DNA from: Odontocerum albicorne
Lineage: Eukaryota > Arthropoda > Insecta > Trichoptera > Odontoceridae
Length of the DNA stretch: 64,000 bases
Reading direction: 5' to 3'
Assembly (NCBI GenBank): GCA_949825065.1
Contig: OX463859.1
Location: 7,788,217 to 7,852,216, forward strand
Shown piece by piece: positions 21,601 through 27,055 of the stretch (positions are counted from its first letter, which is position 1; each line of letters begins with the position of its first letter). Under the pieces are notes generated by a model. It worked only from the letters and a program-made list of their open reading frames with translations, made no database searches and was not told the DNA's origin. A program made the position numbers and the translations under genes.

Positions 21601-24015
21601 TAAACAATCTCTGTTTAAGCGAAGCGCAAGTTCATGATAGAAAAGACGCTGAATATTCTCAGCAATAAAGGCGGCGAGACTATTAAGAATATTATATTGG
21701 GTGTACAAATAAGTCACCGCCGTTTGACAAAAGTTGGCGCCACCAGTAAGTTATGGTTAAAATTGTCAGATGTAAAATGTCATTATCGTAAGGTTGGACA
21801 TCTGTCAACAACATGACCTTGAAATATTAGTGAATTTTTATCAGTATAACATATTTTTTTGTGTTCGAAAATGTCAAGTTTTGAGCCGAATAAGCGTCAT
21901 TTGCGGGAACTTTTGATTTACTTCTTCAATTTGAAGAAATCTGCAGCTGAGGCGCATCGATTGCTTGTAGAAGCATATGGTGAGGCTGCCTTAAGTGAGA
22001 GAAGTTGTCGTGAGTGGTTTCAAAAGTTTAAGAACGGTGAATTTGACATCGAAGACAAAGAACGTAGCGGAAGGCCGAAAGTGTACGAAGACGCGGAATT
22101 GGAAGTATTATTGGATCAAGATTCGTGCCAAACGCAAGAAGAACTTGCACTTACATTAGGAGTGACTCAACAAGCAATTTCACATGGGTTGAAATCATTG
22201 GGAATGATTCAAAAACAAAGAAATTGGGATTCATATGAACTGACACGGAGAAACTTTGAATGCCAATTTTCCACATGTGAAATGCTGCTTGCCAGGCATA
22301 AACGAAAGGGTTTTCTGCACCATATAGTCACTGGTGATGAAAAATGCATCCATTATGATAATCCAAAAAGGAAGAAATCATGGGGATCCCCTGGTCATGC
22401 TTCAACATCTACGGCTAAGCCAAATATTCATGGAAAAAAACTCTTGTTGTGTATTTGGTGGGATCAGCTTGGTGTCGTGTATTATGAGTTGCTCAAACCG
22501 AACGAAACCATTGCTGGGGCTGTCTACCGAACATAATTGATGAGATTGAGTCGAGCACTCGAGGAAAAGCGCGCCCACTACTACGCCAGACACGACAAAA
22601 TTATTCTCCTGCATGATAATGCTAGTCCACATGTTGCGGCACCGGTCAAAACCTATTTGGAAACACTCAATTGAGAAGTTTTACCCCACCCGCTGTATTC
22701 ACCAGACATTGCTCCTTCTGATTACCACTTGTTTTGATCGATGACGCATGGCCTGTCTGAGCAGCACTTCACATCATATGAAGATACCAAAAATTGAGTC
22801 GATTCGTGGATAGCCTCAAAAGATGATGATGATAACTGACGCGGTATTCGTATGCTGACAGAAAGATGGGGAAAAGTAGTGGCAAGCGATGGGTACTACT
22901 TCGAATAAAACATGAGGTTCCGTTCTTTCACAATAAATGCCCATTTTTTTATAAAAAACGGCGGAAACTTATTTGTACACCTAATATAATAATGACAGTA
23001 TGTGAATTTTGCCTCTATTTTTCATTTCAAAACAGTTCATCTCCTTCTGGTATTAAGTAATTTGATAGTACTCTGTTAGTGATTTATTAGATTATATTAT
23101 ATTTCAGCTAATGGATGGCATAGCTAACAACTGTCCAGTCCTCGAGAGATTGGAACTCCGCTGGGACCCTGACAACTTGAGGTTCTCTGACAAGAGTCAG
23201 AAAGCTATTGACATACTGAGAGTCAAGTGCCTCAAGATGAGATGTCTTGTGTTAAGGTAATTTTTTACACCTTTATATACAGATATATTGTTTATAGTTA
23301 AGGCATTAATGTTGTGGAGGTTTAAAGACATTGTAAACTGGCCTTTCAGCTCATCTTCAGGGGAGCACAAACAAGAGTAAATTCTGCTTGAACTGGTACC
23401 GATATACACGTTTCTAACGGTTGGGGATATTCGGATTGGGGACTGAGAGCTGAGGGAGGCTCTCGGCGAGCAGCGGAGAGATTTTTGAGATATATGTGTT
23501 GTGCTTAAAGTTGTCTATAAATTTCGATAGGCCGAACATTTTGTGGATTCAGAAAACGAATAACACTACTCACTTCACATTTGGCGGGATTTTCGATGGG
23601 CGCAGCCATTTTGAAAGGTTACAGAACAAAGACGCACGACGTTTCAGCAACAACACTCGGCTCGCACTGAAGCGAGGGAAGGAGCTAACTGGCGCGCATA
23701 CGATTGTGGTGGTGGGGGATCGGCGCAGGGTGTGGTGGGCAATCGTTCTTTACTTTCTGGACGTGCCTAGTATTACCTCATAATTTTTTTTTCTATATAA
23801 ATTTTTCATTTGTAGATTCTTTAATTATTTATAATTGATGTTAAATATTTTTTTATTAATTCTAAATTAAATTTTCCAGTGACGGCCGTTACTACGAGAT
23901 TGTAAAGGCTAACTTCGAAAGAGCCGATAGAATCACCGTGGTAAGAACAACTACCACCTGTAGAGTCTCCAACTACTATTTACTCTCCAACTACAAAGAT
24001 TTAGTGTTCAACTAG
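495..24015 (+). CDS. F-box/LRR-like protein gene (10 visible exons, 5' end missing)
   Basis: Exons 495-663, 2517-2672, 3159-3308, 4447-4607, 7258-7363, 11304-11505, 12968-13135, 20202-20256, 23108-23256 and 23880-24015 join in one open frame of 483 codons plus TAG. All nine introns are GT-AG and every phase matches. The first 45 or so residues are an F-box (LPDKVLLNIFSYL ... CRMARVCKKW ... DTRLWKHV). By family knowledge this binds Skp1 in an SCF ubiquitin ligase, so the likely role is substrate recognition. The rest reads as irregular leucine-rich repeats (e.g. NLRVINLYGINF, LECLAVNYCNKV, RSLVALDLNSSD), with an acidic EEEEEE run encoded at the start of exon 4. There is no signal peptide or membrane segment. 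I recognise a conserved insect F-box/LRR-type protein but cannot assign the orthologue. The initiator Met lies upstream. Codon use is GC-richer than the surrounding introns, as expected for a conserved gene. Confidence 0.9.
970..1570. mobile_element. hAT-type non-autonomous element (intron 1)
   Basis: Terminal inverted repeats of about 15 bp match imperfectly (ccagcatggccaacc at the left; tagaggtggtcaacc read from the right). They are flanked by 8-bp target duplications gtttaaaa (962-969) and gtttaaag (1571-1578). This layout is diagnostic of hAT elements. No transposase is present. Confidence 0.75.
1579..2516. other. AT-rich intron sequence
   Basis: Unannotated remainder of intron 1. It is AT-rich, with no repeat or coding signal I can support beyond the polypyrimidine tract before exon 2. 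Confidence 0.5.
2517..2672 (+). CDS. Exon 2 of F-box/LRR gene
   Basis: The acceptor is a long T tract then ttccag (2511-2516), and the donor gtttgt starts at 2673. The split Gly codon joins exon 1. It encodes the first leucine-rich segment (SIRFGPSLRYIELPIEL, then NKCPNLTHMLLDF). Phase is 1 in and 1 out. Confidence 0.9.
2755..2930 (+). mobile_element. LINE ORF2 C-terminal remnant
   Basis: In plus-strand reading frames the stretch resembles the C-terminal tail of RTE-like LINE proteins (WRRGKPPT then WTDQVRNATA and later QNKERQRIIL). It is broken by a stop and lies wholly in intron 2. Only the last 50 or so codons remain. Confidence 0.6.
3159..3308 (+). CDS. Exon 3 of F-box/LRR gene
   Basis: Acceptor tttccag ends at 3158 and donor gttagc starts at 3309. 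It encodes 50 codons including FPTKLKYMCICLSEVIFMEG and NGLEILHLI, which is leucine-rich repeat-like. The opposite strand is also open here but is a shadow. Confidence 0.9.
3369..3990 (+). mobile_element. tRNA-derived SINE, composite copy (intron 3)
   Basis: A tRNA-like head holds a B-box-like gggttcgattcccgt (about 3404-3420). The tail, from about 3905, ends with tacactgtacaatgaaagtgtaatacaat, a motif shared with copies at 25.05 kb and 44.15 kb. The middle (about 3500-3860) resembles 48240-48690, so the copy may be two repeats fused. The head is not a functional tRNA. Confidence 0.55.
4096..4315. mobile_element. Foldback MITE, about 60-bp inverted arms
   Basis: The left arm contains tagttcggaaattctagg and then gatgagtcctgtgatagctc; the right arm is its near-perfect complement ending at about 4315. 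The AT-rich centre (ctatttattagaattgaggc) is also found in relatives at 8950-9525 and 15405-15500. Ends are approximate. Confidence 0.7.
4447..4607 (+). CDS. Exon 4 of F-box/LRR gene, with acidic run
   Basis: Acceptor tttcag ends at 4446 and donor gtatga starts at 4608. It encodes TYEKIEEEEEEIYEV and then two leucine-rich segments ending CIQ in phase 0. Its last nine or so bases and donor are the first unit of a four-copy tandem array. Read-through past this donor meets a stop in the second codon (gta tga). Confidence 0.92.
4599..5010 (+). repeat. Four-copy tandem repeat carrying the exon 4 splice donor
   Basis: Units of 113, 103 and 113 bp and a fourth partial begin with tgtattcag|gtatga. 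Donor GTs are at 4608, 4721, 4824 and 4937; the second unit lacks 10 bp. The first unit includes the last bases of exon 4. All four donors are identical over at least 10 bp. Confidence 0.9.
5011..5944. other. AT-rich intron with hAT-like end and LINE tail
   Basis: At 5190-5231 the complement reads cagtggttcttaaccggtgc, a hAT-type terminal motif; its partner was not found. At 5330-5385 there is a short RTE-like 3' tail in reverse (ccgctgctgaatataggc). Otherwise the stretch is AT-rich with no coding signal. Confidence 0.4.
5945..7064. mobile_element. Palindromic mariner derivative, copy A
   Basis: TA duplications lie at 5943-5944 and 7065-7066. Both ends are the 5' end of the same mariner: the left half runs forward through the transposase N-terminus (about 6127-6380). 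The right half is the reverse complement, running from the right end in to the DEKW catalytic region (about 6420). The two halves meet at ccccttcaaacattttccat (about 6372-6391). No 3' end or C-terminus is present, so it cannot make a transposase. It lies in intron 4, and the same breakpoint occurs in copy D at 40.7 kb. Confidence 0.85.
7258..7363 (+). CDS. Exon 5 of F-box/LRR gene
   Basis: Acceptor ttttcag ends at 7257 and donor gtaaga starts at 7364. It encodes 35 codons, LECLAVNYCNKVTGSTMKTL and on to LLMNGT, a typical F-box-protein leucine-rich repeat with the asparagine/cysteine pattern. One base is carried over. Confidence 0.92.
7590..8375 (+). mobile_element. LINE 3' remnant split by another repeat
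   Basis: The stretch 7600-7683 (cctttactgtccatgcagtgaaactctgg) and the stretch from about 8270 to 8375 match, in that order, the LINE 3' pieces at 20455-20500 and 21380-21560 read in reverse. Here they are separated by about 590 bp that contains the dispersed repeat at 7795-8265. The LINE was therefore interrupted after its own insertion. Confidence 0.6.
7795..8265 (+). repeat. Dispersed repeat of unknown class, copy 1 (intron 5)
   Basis: About 450 bp is alignable by eye with the reverse complement of 19672-20125. Shared landmarks include taaaatacgtcaatt, tcgataagtaggtat, cgcgatgcgttctct and gtcggtcgttgaccgtg. It has no terminal repeats or coding motif that I can name. GC content is locally higher than its surroundings. 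It could be an LTR or the promoter end of an element. Confidence 0.7.
8400..8612 (+). mobile_element. LINE/SINE 3' tail, family B
   Basis: It ends with ggaagagattgccgcctgac, aataagcccgccagattgta and an A/T-rich tail (aataaatcaataaat). The same tail appears in reverse at 43893-44060, 48695-48785 and, decayed, 19250-19300. An upstream part (cacatatgtgtttatggattt) is shared with the 44-kb copy. Confidence 0.6.
8640..8880 (-). mobile_element. LINE C-terminal remnant, reverse
   Basis: Read on the minus strand the decayed frame gives RIRNIMKESGLKGDT and KKLELR, the pattern seen in LINE ORF2 tails (RI-NE ... LRWFGH). It is degenerate, and the opposite-strand ORF is a shadow. Confidence 0.4.
8950..9525. 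mobile_element. MITE related to the 4.1-kb foldback
   Basis: Inverted ends of about 30 bp match: tacttaagaaaatgtagcat at the left, and tacttgagaaaatgtaggat read from the right. Its inner sequence (ttgccccaatacgacctt; ctaataaatagcaagttatt) is shared with 4096-4315 and 15405-15500. It has no coding capacity. Confidence 0.65.
9526..10089. other. AT-rich intron sequence
   Basis: Apart from the tandem repeat at 9838-9935, nothing recognisable: AT-rich, with no terminal repeats and no coding signal. The minus-strand ORF at 9640-9825 resembles nothing I know. Confidence 0.4.
9838..9935. repeat. Short tandem repeat, ctactactagcaactatatta
   Basis: Units of roughly 20-30 bp built on agcaactatattac repeat imperfectly about four times in intron 5. 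Confidence 0.7.
10090..10300 (+). mobile_element. Dispersed 3' tail with (TTTA)n end, copy 1
   Basis: It shares gggggatgttattagatga, gttgctatcaataaacctgt and a terminal atttatttattta with copies at 26855-27055 and 42465-42690, all on the plus strand. The polyadenylation-like aataaa plus simple repeat suggests a LINE or SINE 3' end. Confidence 0.65.
10413..11107. mobile_element. TTAA-flanked MITE, 695 bp
   Basis: TTAA lies immediately outside both ends (10409-10412 and 11108-11111). Ends are inverted: ggggtagtctactcta at the left and gaaggtattctactcta read from the right. TTAA duplication is typical of piggyBac and Kolobok-type elements. No ORF is present, and the interior is rich in A/T runs. 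Confidence 0.65.
11304..11505 (+). CDS. Exon 6 of F-box/LRR gene
   Basis: Acceptor ttaaag ends at 11303 and donor gtatgt starts at 11506. It is the longest visible exon, 202 bp, and GC-rich against its AT-rich introns. It encodes SVQELDITATDLSTDCLIDM and GLRFLAAGQLNGF, two leucine-rich segments. Confidence 0.92.
11540..11885 (-). mobile_element. RTE-like LINE C-terminus, GC-rich
   Basis: The minus frame from 11817 to 11563 gives REIRVGRLRWAGHLQRMG, then GRSKLRWLDGVVRDAN and WGRALREAKTRPGL before a stop. These are hallmarks of RTE/endonuclease-RT protein tails. The 3' end runs into a tccatccatccat simple repeat, as RTE elements do. It is clearly GC-richer than its intron, so it is either a young insertion or one of foreign composition. 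Confidence 0.8.
12000..12260. repeat. Low-complexity attatagacatctat repeats
   Basis: The phrase tatagacatctatatt recurs four or so times with spacer changes, in an AT-rich intron stretch with no other feature. Confidence 0.5.
12476..12602 (-). repeat. 20-bp minisatellite (gctttcatgtactgaagcct), about 6 units
   Basis: Units of 19-20 bp alternate between catgtactgaag and catatactgaac. On the minus strand they give a repeated LQYMKAGSVYESR-like peptide, an artefact of the repeat being in frame. The unit count is approximate. Confidence 0.8.
12823..12902. mobile_element. Possible hAT-type end
   Basis: The right edge reads in reverse caggggtgatattcagccag, a common hAT terminus. The preceding ggtacgg motif is repeated as in such subterminal regions. 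No partner end was found. Confidence 0.35.
12968..13135 (+). CDS. Exon 7 of F-box/LRR gene
   Basis: Acceptor atttcag ends at 12967 and donor gtaagg starts at 13136. It encodes SLVALDLNSSDNMSDDALY and LWGLVLSGMPHITDQMW, again leucine-rich-repeat-like. The intron that follows is 7 kb and holds a Helitron and a mariner. Confidence 0.92.
13228..16899 (-). mobile_element. Degenerate Helitron filling intron 7
   Basis: On the minus strand the element begins tctatctatataaataaaaatg (right edge near 16899) and ends with a GC-rich hairpin-like acgcgtggccgggtacagctag at 13228, the CTAG 3' end typical of Helitrons. It lies between exon 7 and exon 8. Internal direct repeats (13455-13500 against 15030-15075; 13395-13455 against 15570-15640) suggest a duplicated 3' region. 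Coding content is at 13560-14700. No terminal inverted repeat or target duplication is expected. Confidence 0.75.
13560..14700 (-). pseudogene. Helitron Rep/helicase (N-terminal Rep part), broken
   Basis: Three minus-strand segments are recognisable. Around 14612-14415 is CPDLFTTFTCNPAWDDIQQL and then KRGWPHANI. Around 14440-14239 is TKNMIHGPCGTLNPNSQCM. Around 14070-13960 is HINVEYCNPVESIKYICKYV. A further piece near 13820-13700 reads NGQRVYFTAANVQQIALNPP. They belong to the rolling-circle Rep domain and the linker before the helicase. They are joined only through frameshifts and stops. The HUH-type motif reads PHANI, where the second His appears replaced by Asn, so the nicking site looks dead. 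The helicase part is missing. Confidence 0.8.
16891..16937. repeat. (GATA)n microsatellite
   Basis: About ten gata/tagata units, one of them interrupted, at the outer edge of the Helitron 5' end. Confidence 0.85.
16937..17000 (-). mobile_element. 3' end of the 53-kb LINE family, short copy
   Basis: ttacacatgacaagaaatat and the following ttgcgaaaaaacaacaggtaa match the reverse complement of 54545-54630 and the copy at 38503-38640. Only 60 bp remains, next to mariner copy B. Confidence 0.7.
17013..18086 (+). mobile_element. Mariner copy B, with both native ends
   Basis: TA duplications at 17011-17012 and 18087-18088 flank ends that match over about 30 bp (ttaggtgttaacataacttg; the right end read in reverse is ttgggtgttaacataagttg). 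This copy keeps the real 3' end and transposase C-terminus, unlike copies A, C and D. It carries an internal deletion between the HTH region and the catalytic region, and a duplicated 40-bp stretch near the stop (ggagaatacattattgacta). Confidence 0.88.
17193..17961 (+). pseudogene. Mariner transposase, internally deleted
   Basis: It opens with MECQVDESKD-like residues and the HTH region with ERTARRWFLRFKDG, then jumps from KDIEHG to HKQRFLYRIITGDEKW, so the second HTH is lost. A stop (tga for Trp) follows CI near 17558. The QHDNARPHIAN motif keeps the second catalytic Asp. The third is lost (LAPSVFF in place of LAPSD). The C-terminus reads RWQEVVNNEGEYIID before TAA. It cannot work. Confidence 0.85.
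18421..18745 (+). pseudogene. Mariner transposase N-terminal remnant
   Basis: Frame pieces read QFFKSLLKEGENPVEIKKCL, SPSYSTIKDWA and later DRRLKSKEITAKFELPKTTV and LGMNRLI. These match the HTH domain of a mariner unlike the other copies here. A deletion and frameshift separate the parts; the catalytic region is absent. Confidence 0.65.
18750..19670. other. AT-rich intron sequence with decayed LINE tails
   Basis: A reversed family B tail is visible at 19245-19305 (gcaagtttattgccatccgg). Near 19085-19130 the LINE 3' phrase accattacgccc recurs. Nothing else is recognisable. Confidence 0.45.
19672..20125 (-). repeat. Dispersed repeat of unknown class, copy 2 (intron 7)
   Basis: Inverted relative to 7795-8265 and similar over about 430 bp, with an internal duplication near 19745-19880 (cccacaaatactatttacga and cccacaatattatttgcgat). 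It ends 80 bp before exon 8. Confidence 0.7.
20202..20256 (+). CDS. Exon 8 of F-box/LRR gene (micro-exon, 55 bp)
   Basis: Acceptor ttttgtag ends at 20201 and donor gtaaat starts at 20257. It encodes about 18 residues (ILVMGTQERLGVNIHVDQ) and restores phase 0. It is too short to show up as an ORF. It is accepted because phase and sense fit on both sides, and it sits between a 7-kb and a 2.9-kb intron. Confidence 0.88.
20455..20762 (-). pseudogene. Jockey-like LINE ORF2 C-terminus
   Basis: The minus frame 20762-20445 is open and reads TSYQKALNWLNVRNRRQIHI, then LLYNLFNCPAAPSYLAENF and finally SSFTVHAVKLWNQL. This is the RT C-terminal tail common in Jockey/CR1-type LINEs. The RT domain itself is absent. 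A second copy of the 3' part lies at 21520-21696 and 22985-23050. Confidence 0.7.
20770..21300 (-). pseudogene. Tc1/IS630-type transposase remnant
   Basis: Minus-strand frames read FSNEAHSHMNAFINK, RIIGPCFFDDARGQGITVNS, YNFRTWFQQDTCHTSYNSLE and then MWPPQN, with a further WGYLKSPVNANNP in another frame. These match the DDE_3-type transposase (FSDEAHFHLNGYVN; TWFQQDGATAHT; WPPRSPDLTPCDFFLWG). The first catalytic Asp is Asn. Frameshifts and a stop are present. It appears to be the same family as the element at 24432. Confidence 0.75.
21697..22984 (+). mobile_element. Mos1-like (mauritiana subfamily) mariner, 1288 bp
   Basis: TA lies at 21695-21696 and 22985-22986. The ends are ttgggtgtacaaataagtca and, read from the right, ttaggtgtacaaataagttt. 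The length is that of a full element. The encoded protein starts at ATG 21871 (MSSFEPNKRHLRELLIYFF), closely Mos1-like. It interrupts a LINE remnant in intron 8. Confidence 0.88.
21871..22908 (+). pseudogene. Mos1-like mariner transposase, multiple stops
   Basis: The frame is open for 221 codons to TAA at about 22534, past the HTH region (SCREWFQKFKNGEFD; QAISHGLKSLGM) and the first catalytic Asp (IVTGDEKC, where Trp is Cys). Further codons are in frame apart from stops: LLHDNASPHVAAP and YSPDIAPSDYHLF keep the second and third Asp. Expected Trp codons are replaced by tga or tag. It ends RWGKVVASDGYYFE then TAA. The length, about 345 codons, equals Mos1. Confidence 0.88.
23108..23256 (+). CDS. 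Exon 9 of F-box/LRR gene
   Basis: Acceptor atttcag ends at 23107 and donor gtaatt starts at 23257. It encodes NNCPVLERLELRWDPDNLRF and RVKCLKMRCLVL, the most strongly LRR-like part of the protein. Two bases are carried to the last exon. Confidence 0.92.
23285..23530 (-). mobile_element. Penelope-like element 3' end
   Basis: The phrases ttgtttatagttaaggcatt, ctcatcttcaggggagcaca and actggtaccgatatacacg match 57668-57925 in the same orientation. There a GIY-YIG endonuclease frame precedes them on the minus strand. This copy has lost that frame. Confidence 0.65.
23531..23879. other. Intron 9 remainder
   Basis: A GC-rich stretch (23590-23760) holds an open plus frame with no recognisable domain, then AT-rich sequence to the last acceptor. 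I see no gene. Confidence 0.4.
23880..24015 (+). CDS. Last coding exon of F-box/LRR gene
   Basis: Acceptor ttttccag ends at 23879. It encodes 45 residues, starting SDGRYYEIVKANFERADR and ending YKDLVFN, then TAG at 24013-24015. The C-terminus is short and polar with no membrane segment. Confidence 0.92.
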
Positions 24016-24093
24016 TTCTTAAAATAATTTATAATGCCATTAATTAATTTATGAAGATCTGCAAACAGTTAATTAAAAGTATTCAACATTTAA

Positions 24094-24099
24094 AATAAA
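24094..24099 (+). terminator. Poly(A) signal AATAAA of the F-box/LRR gene
   Basis: A canonical AATAAA lies about 80 bp after the stop codon in the expected strand, giving a short 3' UTR if used. No other strong candidate lies closer. Confidence 0.6.
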
Positions 24100-24387
24100 C
24101 ATTTACCTCGTCTATGAGGGATCCAAGCATATTAACTACACCTTATTTGTGTTTCTTTTCTTCTTCACATATCAGTTATCGTTAAAGTTATTTTGATTTT
24201 TGCTATACACATTTACTTGGTCAATCCAACCCCTTGCAGACAAGTATGATATCAATCTTATACATTTTGAGGAGGTTTGAGAGTTCATTCCTGTATCCAC
24301 ACACCCTTCCGCAAGATGGGCATACTCTTCCAAGCAGCATCTGGTGATTTGATAATAGACGGTGTTTTAGACGTATATACTTTTTTT

Positions 24388-25105
24388 TTGGTAAGACGCT
24401 TGTCTTCTACTTGGGTTGCGGGTTTGATATATAAGGTCTTTCAAATTGAGCGGTTTTTTTAATTCTTGGATAAAACACAGATGGTGTCGCGAACTTGTCT
24501 GGTTCTTGTGACATTTGAGAAGTGTAATGTATGGCATTTATAAAAATAGAGTCGTATACAATAACGTGTTCAAATTGTTTTATGTATTGTAATCTCCGGA
24601 AACAGTGATGTTAATTGGCCACAGAGATCATGTGATCTGACACCGCTGGACTATTTTCTCTGGGGTTACGTGAAAAACCAGGTCTATAATAATGACCCCC
24701 GATCAATTCCTGGATGAAATTATTCGCGTTATTGATGAGTTAGAACCACAATTATGCCAAAATGTCATAAAAAATTTTGACAAAAGAGTGGACATCTGTG
24801 GAACTGCAAAAGTTGGACATTTGGCGGATATTGTTTTTTGTGTTTAAATGTCATATACATTATACTTCAATTACCAATAAAAAGTTTGTTGAAATCAAAG
24901 CAATTTGTGTGTTTTATTCAAGAATTAAAAAAATTTAAAAAAAAAACGCTTAATTTGAAAGACCCTATACATTAAATGCGGGTTTGATGTACATGTGTTC
25001 ATATCTTTCTTGTTTGTTGGAAGAGTTGGCATATCCAATAAGCCCGCCAGGTTGTACTGTATACAACAAAAGTATAATGCAATACAATACTTTTCCTTTT
25101 CATTG
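24388..25105 (+). mobile_element. SINE interrupted by a Tc1/IS630-type element
   Basis: The head (tggtaagacgcttgtcttct; gttgcgggtttgata, a B-box-like piece) ends at 24431. The tail resumes at 24968 with gcgggtttgatgtacatg and continues to ggaagagttggcatatccaa and tacaacaaaagtataatg. Together they make one tRNA-derived SINE of the family seen at 3369 and 43764. Confidence 0.65.
24432..24967 (+). mobile_element. Tc1/IS630-type deletion derivative, 536 bp
   Basis: TA lies at 24430-24431 and 24968-24969. The ends are inverted: taaggtctttcaaattgagc at the left, and tagggtctttcaaattaagc read from the right, followed on both sides by taattcttg-ataaaacac. The remaining coding part (about 24600-24840) reads RSCDLTPLDYFLWGYVKNQV with the last catalytic residue region, then a frameshift and RILFFVFKC. 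The N-terminus and earlier catalytic region are gone. Confidence 0.8.
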
Positions 25106-25109
25106 TTGT

Positions 25110-25820
25110 ATCTCACCATTTGAAAAATTACAACATCTTCAACCATGGTATCTCAATAAGAGGGGAGGGACAAGAATATCATGAAAATATTGAAAAATCT
25201 GTAATAATAAAATAAACTTTTTTTTTCAACCTTTTTTTGAGGTAATTTCTTTAAAATGTCACATACTGCTTCTAGTATTTATTTAATTCCAGTAAACATT
25301 TATCTTTTTCTTCGTCATGGCCTCAATTTAAAGGAACATGACCCACAAATTGTTAAGCATATTCATTTGGTTTTCTTAGGAAAAATAGTGTGACGGTTTC
25401 CCATTACCGTCTGCACCACATGAAATGTTATCGGAATTGTATACATGTTGATTCAATGTGCATTTGTGGATGTTAAATTGGAGCAGGAGTGTCGTAGAAA
25501 TGTTTTTGGATATACTGATATGGATAGGAGTTGAAAGGTTTAGGTGAGGGAATAAATAAAAAAAACACTGTGTCCCTCCACCAAGTTTAACCTGCGGGCC
25601 CACACAGTTTCTGAGATATGGCTGCTGTCTCTGCACTAACAGCTACTTGAAGCCAAAAGTGAAGAGTTCAAGATATCAGCAAACCAGTGGTTGATAACTT
25701 TCTAAGTGACTAGATTAACCTGTACACCGCATTAAAAATCAAATTCCACTAATCCTGTGCGCGGCACAATTTCGGCGTTTTTTTATTTCTAAGTTTAAAC
25801 GCGTATTTTGTTTAGAACCA
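25110..25820. other. Intergenic AT-rich sequence
   Basis: No repeat ends or coding signal I can name. An open minus frame at 25376-25636 has no recognisable motif. Confidence 0.4.
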
Positions 25821-26005
25821 CTGATATTTGATAACACCACCAAGTAAACATGACATTCAAGTAATTTTCTGATAATAAATAATAGTCATTACTCTTAAGG
25901 AGACTCATTAAATAAAGGAGATAAACTAAACATTACGTAAAATACACAAAGGAATGCTACAGATCAGATCACAGGCGTTTGTGCTTCCCGCGAGGAACAC
26001 GTTAA
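25821..26005 (+). repeat. 185-bp repeat, inverted partner at 40078
   Basis: It is nearly identical to the reverse complement of 40078-40265, with shared landmarks ttcaagtaattttctgataa, aggagataaactaaacatta and gtgcttcccgcgaggaacac. The class is unknown. Confidence 0.85.
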
Positions 26006-26854
26006 CCAGTATTGTCTACAAGTTTCTTCCATTTAACAACTCGATACACCTCAAACATTTGTTATAGTCATCATTTTTAATCATGTTTAGACACAAAAGA
26101 ATAAATCTACAAAATTTTTTGTAGATTTCTACAATGATTAAGAATTTTCTCCCCTTCAATCTTAATACGTGTTTTTAGAATAAAAACATGTCACAAAATA
26201 AAATCTAACAAGTACTGAGTGTGTAAAATTTTATATAGAAGTGAAAAAAACATCTGAATGAAGAAATGACACACCCAAAACTTGCGCTTGCAGATACTTG
26301 TCTATTCAAGAGTTTTTAACCAAAAACTATGTTAAAAATTGTTGTTCCCCAAAAATGTGAGTTAACATACATGGGTGTGTGGTAATACACTGGACATCTG
26401 TGTAGAAGCTCACCAGTTCGATTTTCGTAGTGCGCTACTCCCCTCGGAAAGAATGAACATTTTTTTTGGCAAATTTTCAAGGGTAAAAGAACTTTTATAA
26501 CTTTGGTCATATCTATTCTTTGTTTTTTTAAAACAACCCTTATCGTATCTCTCTTTCAGAGATCTTTTCATTCTAAAAAATAAATCTACATTATACTCGT
26601 ATATACGAGTATATAAATCATTTTACTATTTGATTTTTGTATAATTATAAGTGTATTATTAATTAATTGTATTGAAATTTAAATTAATACTTTTAGTATC
26701 CATATTGTTAAATCATTTTTATTAAAATTTTTCACTGATGAATTATGTTTTAATTTAATATTTAAGAAATAAGAAAGTGGTATAGGTAAAGTACAATATA
26801 ATTAAAATTTTAATTACTTTATCAATATTCAAATTTAATTGCTATGTGGGCTGA
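26006..26854. other. Intergenic AT-rich sequence
   Basis: AT-rich, with a minus ORF 26316-26510 of no recognisable homology. Nothing else is supported. Confidence 0.4.
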
Positions 26855-27055
26855 AAAATATCTGGTTTTCTCGTGGCCTGGTTCACCTTAAGGGGTGTAT
26901 CTCTACTGGGGGATGTTATAAGATGACCCCAAACCATAGCTTCTCTCTTCAATGTATTTTTTTCGCTATTATCTTGAAATATATATGCGATTTCAGGATA
27001 TACTATGTACATAATATGTTGCTTTCAATAAACCTGTATTTATTTATTTGTCTTA
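26855..27055 (+). mobile_element. Dispersed 3' tail with (TTTA)n end, copy 2
   Basis: It shares gctgaaaaatatctggtttt, gggggatgttataagatgac and gttgctttcaataaacctgt with the copies at 10090 and 42465, ending atttatttatttg. Confidence 0.65.

Larger units (their letters stand above)
21380..23050 (-). mobile_element. LINE 3' remnant split by a mauritiana-type mariner
   Basis: Bases 21520-21696 (actgcatggacagtaaagga; gaagcgcaagttcatgatag) and 22985-23050 (gacagtatgtgaattttgcc) match the single continuous copy at 20470-20700. The copy is interrupted exactly at the mariner target TA (21695-21696). Bases 21380-21520 continue the same 3' UTR and match 8280-8375. Confidence 0.75.

Noticed and set aside
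21859..22536. 225-codon protein-coding gene
   Set aside because: It is the first two-thirds of a Mos1-like transposase ended by a premature TAA. The rest follows with more stops, between mariner ends.
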